Origin: JALYNX01 sp964608055
Lineage (GTDB): Bacteria; Actinomycetota; Acidimicrobiia; Spongiisociales; ZC4RG35
Assembly: GCA_964608055.1 (NCBI GenBank)
Contig: CAZSMJ010000064.1
Span: 1 to 11,185, forward strand
DNA length: 11,185 nt
Reading direction: 5' to 3'
A program made the translations under genes and the position numbers. A model generated the notes under the pieces. The model saw only the letters and a program-made list of their open reading frames with translations. It did no database searches and had not been told where the DNA came from. How positions within the stretch are numbered: position 1 is the stretch's first letter; every line of letters begins with the position of its first letter. Positions 6,890 to 11,185 of this stretch are shown piece by piece.

Positions 6890-7559
6890 CGGTGAATTTG
6901 TATCCAACGCCGTAGACGGTGAGCACGTAGGCGGGGCTATGTGGATCCGGTTCCAACTTCTTGCGCAGATTCTTGATGTGGGCGTCGATCGAGCGCTCGT
7001 ACGATTCGAAGGAAGCACCCCGCATCACGTCGAGAAGCTGGCCCCTGGTGAACACCCGCCCCGGGTCGGCGGCCAATGTCCTCAACAACTCGAACTCGGA
7101 GGCGGTGAGCTCGATGGGGGCGCCGTCGCGTTCCGCACTCCGGTGGGGGAGGTTGATCACCAGATCTCTGACCCGGATCGTCTCCGTGGCTGTTTCGCCA
7201 TTGGTCCGCCGCAGGACCGCCTTGACTCGGGCCACCAGCTCTCGGGGGCTGAACGGTTTGATCACGTAGTCGTCGGCTCCGAGCTCGAGACCGATGATCC
7301 GATCGGTCTCCTCGCTGCGGGCGGTGAGCATGATGATCGGAATCGCAGAGTGCCGTCTGATGGAGCGGGTCACGTCGTAACCGTCCATGCCGGGCAGACC
7401 GAGGTCGAGGATCACCAGGTCCGGTTTGTCCGAGCGGGCGGCGGCGAGAGCGGCGGGACCGGTGCCGGCCAACACCACGCCGAAGCCCGCCTCGGTCAGG
7501 TAGTCCCTGACGAGGCGGGCGATTTTCAGCTCGTCATCGACGACGAGGATCTTTGGCAT
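6882..7559 (-). CDS. OmpR-family response regulator
   Basis: This 225-residue regulator has a receiver domain at residues 1-118 with acidic pocket Asp8/Asp9, phospho-acceptor Asp52 (VILDLGLPGMDG), Thr79 (MLTAR) and Lys101 (VIKPFSPREL). The DNA-binding winged helix (about 128-223) shows the OmpR/PhoB pattern ELTASEFELL, GRVFTRGQLLDVM, ERSIDAHIKNLRKKL and TVYGVGYKF. It is the partner of the kinase at 5834-6889 by overlap and gene order. It probably binds the three 11-bp-spaced repeats at 8035-8062 upstream of the unit. No strong ribosome binding site precedes the ATG, and the preceding gene ends 27 bp upstream, so expression likely depends on cotranscription. Confidence 0.96.
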   Translation of the reverse strand: MPKILVVDDELKIARLVRDYLTEAGFGVVLAGTGPAALAAARSDKPDLVILDLGLPGMDGYDVTRSIRRHSAIPIIMLTARSEETDRIIGLELGADDYVIKPFSPRELVARVKAVLRRTNGETATETIRVRDLVINLPHRSAERDGAPIELTASEFELLRTLAADPGRVFTRGQLLDVMRGASFESYERSIDAHIKNLRKKLEPDPHSPAYVLTVYGVGYKFTDA

Positions 7560-7586
7560 CGGGTGATTGTCGCGGTCGGAGCCGGT

Positions 7587-7985
7587 CTAGGCGTCCTGAT
7601 CCGAATCGGGTTTGGCCGATGGGTCACCGTGAGCCTTCTCATGCCAATCGGCGAGACGTTGTTCCATGGGCGAGGTGTGACCCTCGTGCCAGTCCTTGGC
7701 CCAGTAGGGGCCGGGACCCCAGTGCCTTCTACCGAAGAAGAGACGGGCGATCAGACCGATGATCAGGAACAGGAACAGGAATTTGAAGATCAGGCCGAAC
7801 CCCCAGAATCCTGCGAATCCCCAGTGGCCGGGGTGAAATCCGGGGCCGACCCGGTTGACCACTACGGTCCCGGTTTCGACCAGACCCTGGTGGTAGCCGA
7901 CCTGGTAGACCCCGAACGCGGCGGCACCGAGGGCACCCAGCACCAAGATGGTGATCACGACCGCACCGATCACATTTCTTCTCAT
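7587..7985 (-). CDS. His/Trp-rich two-helix membrane protein, first gene of the two-component unit
   Basis: This encodes 132 residues. TM1 is about 5-28. An extracytoplasmic segment ends in a Gly/His/Trp/Phe-rich stretch (FHPGHWGFAGFWGFG). TM2 is about 64-84, and the cytoplasmic tail is rich in His and Trp (RRHWGPGPYWAKDWHEGH, then DWHEKAHGD). AAAGGAG at 7994-8000 lies 8 bases before the ATG, the best ribosome binding site in the unit. The HWGPG-type motif recurs at the N-terminus of the kinase two genes downstream (HEHWGPPWGH...GPGRH), which hints at interaction or a shared ligand such as a metal. I know of similar proteins next to OmpR-type systems in actinobacteria only as uncharacterised membrane proteins. 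Function is unknown; sensor accessory or regulated output are both possible. Confidence 0.85.
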   Translation of the reverse strand: MRRNVIGAVVITILVLGALGAAAFGVYQVGYHQGLVETGTVVVNRVGPGFHPGHWGFAGFWGFGLIFKFLFLFLIIGLIARLFFGRRHWGPGPYWAKDWHEGHTSPMEQRLADWHEKAHGDPSAKPDSDQDA

Positions 7986-8034
7986 GTCTCCGACTCCTTT
8001 GTTTGATGAGACTGAGTCGATCCTCGGTGCAGAA

Positions 8035-8062
8035 TGTGGAGACGATGTGAAGAGGGTGTGGA
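8035..8062 (-). promoter_or_regulatory. Triple 11-bp-spaced direct repeat, candidate response-regulator operator
   Basis: On the plus strand TGTGGA (8035), TGTGAA (8046) and TGTGGA (8057) start exactly 11 bp apart. On the minus strand this reads TCCACA-N5-TTCACA-N5-TCCACA, ending about 50 bp before the ATG at 7985. Tandem half-sites one helical turn apart are the classical arrangement for OmpR/PhoB-family dimers (for example the PHO box). This supports autoregulation by the regulator at 6882-7559. A -10 box is not clear. Confidence 0.6.
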
Positions 8063-8071
8063 GCTTCGTTT

Positions 8072-8119
8072 CCTCCCCCAGGAGCGAAGCGACGTTGGGG
8101 GAGGTGGCCCGGAGGGCCA
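8072..8119. repeat. Two-hairpin GC-rich element, possible dispersed repeat or terminator
   Basis: CCTCCCCCA (8072-8080) pairs perfectly with TGGGGGAGG (8096-8104) around a 15-base loop containing GGAGCGAAGCGACG. A second perfect stem, TGGCCC (8105-8110) with GGGCCA (8114-8119), follows directly with a 3-base loop. It lies past the end of the nucleotidyltransferase gene and before the operator at 8035-8062, so it could end that transcript. Its first arm and loop resemble the CTCCCCCAGCGAACGAAG stretch near 5110, suggesting a repeat family. Confidence 0.5.
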
Positions 8120-8147
8120 GAGGGGCTCTCTGGACAAGGGCGGGTAG

Positions 8148-8648
8148 CTAGCTCTCCGACTCCTCCAAGGTTCGTCGCAGTAAGGGAAGGGTGGCTCGAT
8201 CCTTCTCGCGTCCTGCCGCCTCCTTGGTCCGGATCACGTCGGCCAGAGAGGCCACATTCACGATGAGTTCGGGGTCTACAGCGACTCTCAGCTCGTCGGC
8301 GTCGCGGATCAGATCCCGGTAGCCAGCGGTTCCCGCCGGCGCCATGACCAGGTCGAGGTCGCCGAACTTGGTGGTGAGCGTCCACACCGTGACCGACTCG
8401 AGAAGTCCCGTGTCGAAGGGGAAGGAAACACCGTCGGGCTCGGTTGCGGTGCGAAGTCGGGCTTCAAGCTCTTTTAGGGCGTCGGCGAGCCGTTCGAGAT
8501 TCTCACGATCCGAGGAAGGGGTGACGTCGATATCCTGGGTTAGGAACGGTGCCCCCCTCAGGCGGGCGGCGATCCCACCGATCACCAGGAACTTCACCCC
8601 GTGCTCGACTAAGACCCGCAATGCTGCGACCGGATCGAACTCAGCCAT
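8148..8648 (-). CDS. AbiEii-like nucleotidyltransferase
   Basis: This 166-residue protein matches the polymerase-beta-like nucleotidyltransferase fold. GGIAARLRG (24-32) is the nucleotide-binding GG motif. TQDIDV supplies the metal-binding pair Asp39/Asp41, and FGDLDLV a third carboxylate (Asp97 or Asp99). The C-terminal IRTKEAAGREKD is the Lys/Arg-Asp motif typical of AbiEii/DUF-type members. The ATG lies within the end of the XRE gene (8-bp overlap, ATGGCTGA), so the two are translated together. Known AbiEii and MenT enzymes transfer nucleotides to tRNA and act as toxins, while other family members are antitoxins or of unknown role. The pairing with a self-regulating HTH protein suggests a toxin-antitoxin-like unit, but toxicity cannot be read from sequence. 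Confidence 0.85.
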   Translation of the reverse strand: MAEFDPVAALRVLVEHGVKFLVIGGIAARLRGAPFLTQDIDVTPSSDRENLERLADALKELEARLRTATEPDGVSFPFDTGLLESVTVWTLTTKFGDLDLVMAPAGTAGYRDLIRDADELRVAVDPELIVNVASLADVIRTKEAAGREKDRATLPLLRRTLEESES

Positions 8649-8955
8649 TTCCGGCCGCGCTCATGGCGTCGAACCTTCTCACCGCTTGGACCATGCCAGA
8701 GAGACGCTCATGCGGCAAGAGGCTCAATTCCCGGCGGATGAGGGCGAGGTCGTGTTCGTCGCTGGGGTGAAGCGAGATCCCTAGGTCGAAGCCGGCGGCT
8801 CTCACCGCCGTGCGCACGGTGTCGAAGTCAGGGCTGGTGCGCCCGGTTTCCCAGCGAGCAACCACCGACTGATGACTGTCGAGACGCGTGGCTAGTTCGG
8901 CCTGCGTGAGCAAGGCGCGTTTGCGAGCCTCTCTGATCAACTGTCCACCGGTCAC
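8641..8955 (-). CDS. XRE-family helix-turn-helix regulator paired with a nucleotidyltransferase
   Basis: This 104-residue protein has an XRE-type HTH at residues 3-60: LIREARKRALLTQAELA, TRLDSHQSVVARWETGRTSP and FDTVRTAVRAAGFDL. The C-terminal segment (65-100, DEHDLALIRRELSLL...RLSGMVQAVRRFDAM) is helical and may contact the enzyme encoded by the overlapping downstream gene. The start is GTG 8955. No Shine-Dalgarno is visible, so a leaderless or weakly translated message is possible. The AT-rich tandem palindromes at 8966-9004, immediately upstream, are the likely autoregulatory operator. Its role would be repressor and perhaps antitoxin of the pair. Confidence 0.88.
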   Translation of the reverse strand: MTGGQLIREARKRALLTQAELATRLDSHQSVVARWETGRTSPDFDTVRTAVRAAGFDLGISLHPSDEHDLALIRRELSLLPHERLSGMVQAVRRFDAMSAAGNG

Positions 8956-8965
8956 GGCAAGAAGA

Positions 8966-9004
8966 ATAGCAGTTATGCTATCTATGTCATAGCAAATCAG
9001 CTAT
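8966..9004 (-). promoter_or_regulatory. Tandem palindromic operator upstream of the XRE gene
   Basis: ATAGCA-N4-TGCTAT (8966-8981) is a perfect 16-bp palindrome. A second, nearly perfect copy, ATAGCA-N4-AGCTAT, starts 23 bp later (8989-9004). Between and overlapping them lies CTATG-t-CATAG (8982-8992). The block is strikingly AT-rich in a GC-rich window and ends 11 bp before the GTG start, so it would overlap the promoter. This fits cooperative binding of the XRE dimer. Confidence 0.65.
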
Positions 9005-9021
9005 GAGTCCTGATCTCCGAT

Positions 9022-9180
9022 TCAGGCGAAGGCGTAGGCCACCGCAGAGGCGTAAACCATCAGGGTGACCATAAGCATGGCGTAGCCACGCAGTCCCCGA
9101 TTGCCAAAGTCCTCTGCGATCTTGGCCCCCGTCAGCCCAACCGCGACAACGAAAACGATGGTCCCGACCCACTCAGGCAT
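9022..9180 (-). CDS. Tiny two-helix membrane protein, hypothetical
   Basis: This encodes 52 residues from ATG 9180. TM1 is about residues 4-19 (WVGTIVFVVAVGLTG), followed by a charged loop (AKIAEDFGNRGLRG) and TM2 at about 33-51 (YAMLMVTLMVYASAVAYAF). The frame stays open further upstream (ATG 9273, TTG 9363), but those extensions are not hydrophobic and look non-coding. GGGAGG near 9200-9205 is too far from ATG 9180, so the start is uncertain. The gene lies divergent from the transglycosylase. A 5-bp hairpin (CCTGA 9009-9013 with TCAGG 9022-9026) overlaps its stop. No family recognised. Confidence 0.45.
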   Translation of the reverse strand: MPEWVGTIVFVVAVGLTGAKIAEDFGNRGLRGYAMLMVTLMVYASAVAYAFA

Positions 9181-9284
9181 GCGAAGAGCCCAAATCAGAC
9201 CTCCCGGGGCGAACTTAACGAATCCGTGGAAGCCAGAGCCGGCCGATCGTGGGGCTATTTGAGAATTGCGCATTGGGACTGATC

Positions 9285-9347
9285 CCCGCCTGGTTTGAAC
9301 CCCGATCGCCGCGGGTAGGCAATCCTCCGCCAGGTGCCCAGGGCGGG
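9285..9347 (+). promoter_or_regulatory. Foldable 5' leader of the transglycosylase gene
   Basis: CCCGCCTGG (9285-9293) pairs with CCAGGGCGGG (9338-9347) through 9 base pairs and one bulge. The same CCTGG (9289-9293) could instead pair with CCAGG at 9330-9334, so two mutually exclusive stems are possible. The fold lies 18 bases before the Shine-Dalgarno. I compared it with the c-di-AMP (ydaO) riboswitch, which controls cell-wall hydrolases in actinobacteria, and did not find that motif's conserved core. Confidence 0.3.
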
Positions 9348-9378
9348 CTCCTTGATTGAACAACGGAGGGAGACGGCA

Positions 9379-9927
9379 TTGTCGCTACGCGGATCAAGCG
9401 TTGTTTCGTCGCGTCCCTGGAGGGTTATCACGGTTCTAGCGGTCGCTTTCGCGATCTCGGCGACTACCACCAACCCGGCCCGGGCCGCGACTGCGGACTG
9501 TGAACAGATCATGCGCCAGGAGGCGGAATGGTTGTCCCGGGGGGCGACCAGTGGGGTGCCCCCGAGTCTGCTTGTCCACCTGCGGACTCTGGGACCGAGT
9601 CTGACTTGCGGGGATCCGGAGGTTGAACCGGAGATCGGGAATCATCCCGAGTACTGGCGACCGTTGGTCGCCCTCTACTTCGAACCCGAGGATGTCGACC
9701 GGGCCATCTGTCTGATGGGCAAGGAGAGCAACGGCGACCCCGACGCCCGCAACCCGAGCAGCGGCGCCGCAGGTCTGATGCAGGTGATGCCGTTCTGGGC
9801 CCGGACCCACGGCTACGCCTACGCCGATCTGTTCATGCCGGGGATCAACCTCTGGGTCGCCAGCCAGATCCGAGACCAACAGGGCTGGTGGGCGTGGAGC
9901 CCCTACGTCAGGGGTTTGTGCCGCTAG
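9379..9927 (+). CDS. Secreted lytic transglycosylase (SLT/lysozyme-like domain)
   Basis: This 182-residue exported protein is predicted to cleave the MurNAc-GlcNAc bond in peptidoglycan. I choose TTG 9379 because GGAGGG (9365-9370) lies 8 bases upstream and the product then begins with a signal peptide (SRPWRVITVLAVAFAIS, cleavage ARA|A near residue 36). The catalytic domain shows the SLT pattern: LMGKESNGDPDARN, with Glu116 as the probable acid catalyst, then SGAAGLMQVMPFWA (128-141) and a C-terminal WSPYVRGLC typical of small actinobacterial members. Residues 40-95 form an unassigned N-terminal region. Cysteines at 41, 77, 111 and 181 could form two disulfides in the exported protein. It converges with the zinc-ribbon gene, with stops 3 bp apart. 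The foldable leader suggests post-transcriptional control. Confidence 0.88.
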   Translation: MSLRGSSVVSSRPWRVITVLAVAFAISATTTNPARAATADCEQIMRQEAEWLSRGATSGVPPSLLVHLRTLGPSLTCGDPEVEPEIGNHPEYWRPLVALYFEPEDVDRAICLMGKESNGDPDARNPSSGAAGLMQVMPFWARTHGYAYADLFMPGINLWVASQIRDQQGWWAWSPYVRGLCR

Positions 9928-9930
9928 GGG

Positions 9931-10119
9931 TCAGTCGGAGTCGGCGCCGACCGAGGTGTCGGCCGCCAGCTCGGCGCTGACCAGATCGTATTGATCGAAG
10001 CTGAAGCTGACGTGGCCACAGCTCTCGCACACCATTCGCTCCATCCCGGCGGCGCGAACCACAACCACCTGGTCGTGTCTGCATGGGGTCCTCAAGAGTC
10101 GGGGCAAGTTCATTCTCAC
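9931..10119 (-). CDS. Small zinc-ribbon-like protein
   Basis: This encodes 62 residues from GTG 10119. AGGAGA at 10128-10133 is 8 bases upstream, a strong ribosome binding site; ATG 10113 is an alternative. The probable zinc ligands are Cys13 and His15 (TPCRHD) and Cys31/Cys34 (MVCESCGHVSF), forming a CxH...CxxC knuckle around the strand segment QVVVVRAAGMER. The acidic C-terminus is probably flexible. I associate this pattern with small uncharacterised actinobacterial proteins. It could bind nucleic acid or act as a protein adaptor, but there is no direct evidence for either. It shares a divergent promoter region with the transporter at 10210. The frame stays open upstream of GTG 10119, but that part is low in recognisable structure. 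Confidence 0.7.
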   Translation of the reverse strand: MRMNLPRLLRTPCRHDQVVVVRAAGMERMVCESCGHVSFSFDQYDLVSAELAADTSVGADSD

Positions 10120-10141
10120 GCTGAGTGTCTCCTGGTCGCTC

Positions 10142-10164
10142 TTCGTGACATTGTGATCCACGAA
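10142..10164. promoter_or_regulatory. Inverted repeat in a divergent promoter region
   Basis: TTCGTG (10142-10147) and CACGAA (10159-10164) form a perfect 6-bp inverted repeat with an 11-bp spacer, midway in the 90 bp between the divergent zinc-ribbon and transporter starts. The arrangement suits a dimeric regulator acting on both genes, but no regulator can be named. Confidence 0.3.
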
Positions 10165-10209
10165 ACGCCGAAACCTGCGGCAATCCAACCGGAGCAATAA
10201 CGTGAGCGC

Positions 10210-11040
10210 ATGAGTTTGGCGGCCTTGGCCCTTGCGCTTCTGGCCGCGGTGTTTCATGCAGTCTGGAACCTGGTGGTCAAGGCCAGCAACGACCAGCTGG
10301 TGGCGGCCTGGACTGTGGTGGCAGGGGCCGCCATTCTCGCCTTGCCGGTATTGGCCTTCACCGGGTTCCCCGATTCCGCGGTGTGGGACCTGCTCCTGAT
10401 CTCGACGGTCGTCCAAGTCGTCTACGTTCTGATGCTCGCCCTCGCCTACCGGCTCGGTGACCTCTCCTTCGTCTACCCCTTGGCCCGGGGCACTTCGCCG
10501 GTGTTGGTGTCACTCGCCGGGGTGGCGTTCCTCGGTGACAGGATCTCGACTTTGGGGTGGCTGGGGGTGGTGACGGTGACGCTTTCCCTCACCTTTCTCG
10601 CCTGGCGCCGGGTTGATCGAGCGGGTCTGTGGGCGGCGCTGGCCACCGGCCTCATGATCTCGGGGTACACCTCGATCGACGCCGCTGCGGTGCGTGAGCA
10701 GGGGGAGGCGGTTTCGGTGATCGCCACCGAATTCGTGCTGCTTGCTGTGGTGTTGGGGTTGGTGGTGCTCGCCCTGCGGGGACCGGGCGCCATGCTGGGA
10801 ATGGTCAGCGACGACTGGCGACGGGCCGCGATCGGCAGTGTCTCCACCGGCACTTCCTACCTGCTGGTGATGGTCGCCGCCCTCAACGCCCCGGTGGGAT
10901 TGGTTTCTGGGGTCAGGGAGCTCTCGGTTCTGATCGCGGTGATCGCCTCCCGTCTGCTGCTCCACGAAGAAGTGACGAGGTCCCAGATCTGGACCGTGGC
11001 CGCCGCCGCCGGAGGCATCGCCCTCATCGCCCTGGCCTGA
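10210..11040 (+). CDS. EamA/DMT-superfamily transporter
   Basis: This 276-residue integral membrane protein has about ten hydrophobic helices in two homologous five-helix halves, the standard drug/metabolite-transporter layout. Typical motifs are AVFHAVWNLVVKAS in helix 1, LAYRLGDLSFVYPLARGTSPVLV in helices 3-4 and, in the second half, ALNAPVGLVSGVRELSVLIAVIASRLLLHEE. Length matches the family. The substrate cannot be inferred; members move amino acids, nucleotide precursors or other small metabolites. The nearest ribosome binding site, GGAG at 10191-10194, is 15 bases from ATG 10210 but 7 bases from an out-of-frame GTG at 10202. That GTG opens a three-codon reading frame ending in a TGA that overlaps the ATG (ATGA). 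The gene is divergent from the zinc-ribbon gene and convergent with the partial gene at 11053. Confidence 0.92.
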   Translation: MSLAALALALLAAVFHAVWNLVVKASNDQLVAAWTVVAGAAILALPVLAFTGFPDSAVWDLLLISTVVQVVYVLMLALAYRLGDLSFVYPLARGTSPVLVSLAGVAFLGDRISTLGWLGVVTVTLSLTFLAWRRVDRAGLWAALATGLMISGYTSIDAAAVREQGEAVSVIATEFVLLAVVLGLVVLALRGPGAMLGMVSDDWRRAAIGSVSTGTSYLLVMVAALNAPVGLVSGVRELSVLIAVIASRLLLHEEVTRSQIWTVAAAAGGIALIALA

Positions 11041-11052
11041 GGGCCAAAAGGC

Positions 11053-11185
11053 TCACAACACCCGGAGTGAGTCGACGCCCGCCACCACCACCGAAGCCAG
11101 CTCACGCGCCTCGGGAGGCGGATCGTCGACTAGCACCGTTCCCGCCACACCGGCAGCTTGACCGGCGGCGGCATCGACCCAAGAG
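11053..11185 (-). CDS. C-terminus of a probable HAD-family phosphatase (partial)
   Basis: A minus-strand frame enters from the right edge and stops at TGA 11055-11053, giving 43 residues. The sequence starts SWVDAAAGQAAGVAGTVLVD and ends VVVAGVDSLRVL. 'S-W-x-D-x-x-A-G-x-x-A-G' followed by 'TVLV' is the pattern after the last conserved Asp of HAD-IIIA phosphatases (GDS.xDxxAGxxAG), such as GmhB-type histidinol-phosphate or heptose-phosphate phosphatases. The catalytic DxD motif lies outside the window, so the assignment rests on this C-terminal motif alone. It converges with the transporter, with 12 bp between stops. Confidence 0.55.
   Translation of the reverse strand, partial: SWVDAAAGQAAGVAGTVLVDDPPPEARELASVVVAGVDSLRVL

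Noticed and set aside
6939..8006. Plus-strand open frame of about 355 codons
   Set aside because: It is antisense to the response regulator and the His/Trp-rich membrane protein. It has no recognisable domain, and the minus-strand products are unambiguous.
9265..9360. tRNA-like GGTTCAAACC seen on either strand reading
   Set aside because: The flanking bases do not form a T-stem, and no acceptor or anticodon arm can be folded.
9200..9378. c-di-AMP (ydaO) riboswitch before the transglycosylase
   Set aside because: Fragments such as GGGGCGAA and CGAATCC occur, but the conserved CAGCTNACCTCGNAGGC core is absent.
11041..11054. GGGCC-AAAA-GGCTC hairpin as a bidirectional terminator
   Set aside because: It has only five pairs, one of them a G-T wobble, and no T-run, so it is too weak to call.

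Overview
The window looks like high-GC actinobacterial chromosome, most likely class Acidimicrobiia, and probably from a metagenome-assembled genome. The signs are GC-rich third codon positions, frequent GTG and TTG starts, a Thr-rich lipoprotein of a type I associate with Acidimicrobiia, a ScyD/ScyE-like secreted propeller, and a 100-N scaffold gap. The taxon is an inference. I see no phage genes, insertion sequences, CRISPR array, tRNA or rRNA.

Layout. Positions 1-155 hold the possible tail of an upstream gene and a half-copy of a palindromic repeat. A short membrane-anchored histidine kinase (156-950) with most of its dimerisation domain missing is followed 3 bp later by a secreted protein cut by the gap (1499-1598). 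After the gap come a structured leader, a DksA/TraR-type zinc-finger protein, a small two-helix membrane protein and the secreted ScyD/ScyE-like propeller. That propeller converges on a minus-strand class III nucleotide cyclase, and a long palindrome fills the space between them. The cyclase carries a YheO-like PAS domain. Divergent from it is the Thr-rich lipoprotein.

The middle (5834-8062) is a compact minus-strand unit: a His/Trp-rich membrane protein, an OmpR-family response regulator, and a sensor kinase with almost no extracytoplasmic loop. Three TGTGGA-type direct repeats spaced exactly 11 bp lie upstream, as expected for an autoregulatory OmpR/PhoB-type operator. Next (8148-9004, minus strand) is an XRE regulator overlapping an AbiEii-like nucleotidyltransferase. 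It is preceded by two 16-bp palindromes built on ATAGCA-N4-TGCTAT, which suggests a self-repressed toxin-antitoxin-like pair.

The right end has a tiny two-helix membrane protein, a secreted lytic transglycosylase with a foldable leader, a small zinc-ribbon protein, an EamA/DMT transporter and the C-terminus of a probable HAD phosphatase running off the edge.

The strongest leads are the YheO-PAS/cyclase fusion, the self-contained three-gene signalling unit with its periodic operator, the HTH-nucleotidyltransferase pair with tandem palindromes, and the kinase lacking a complete DHp domain. None can be declared a new system from sequence alone.
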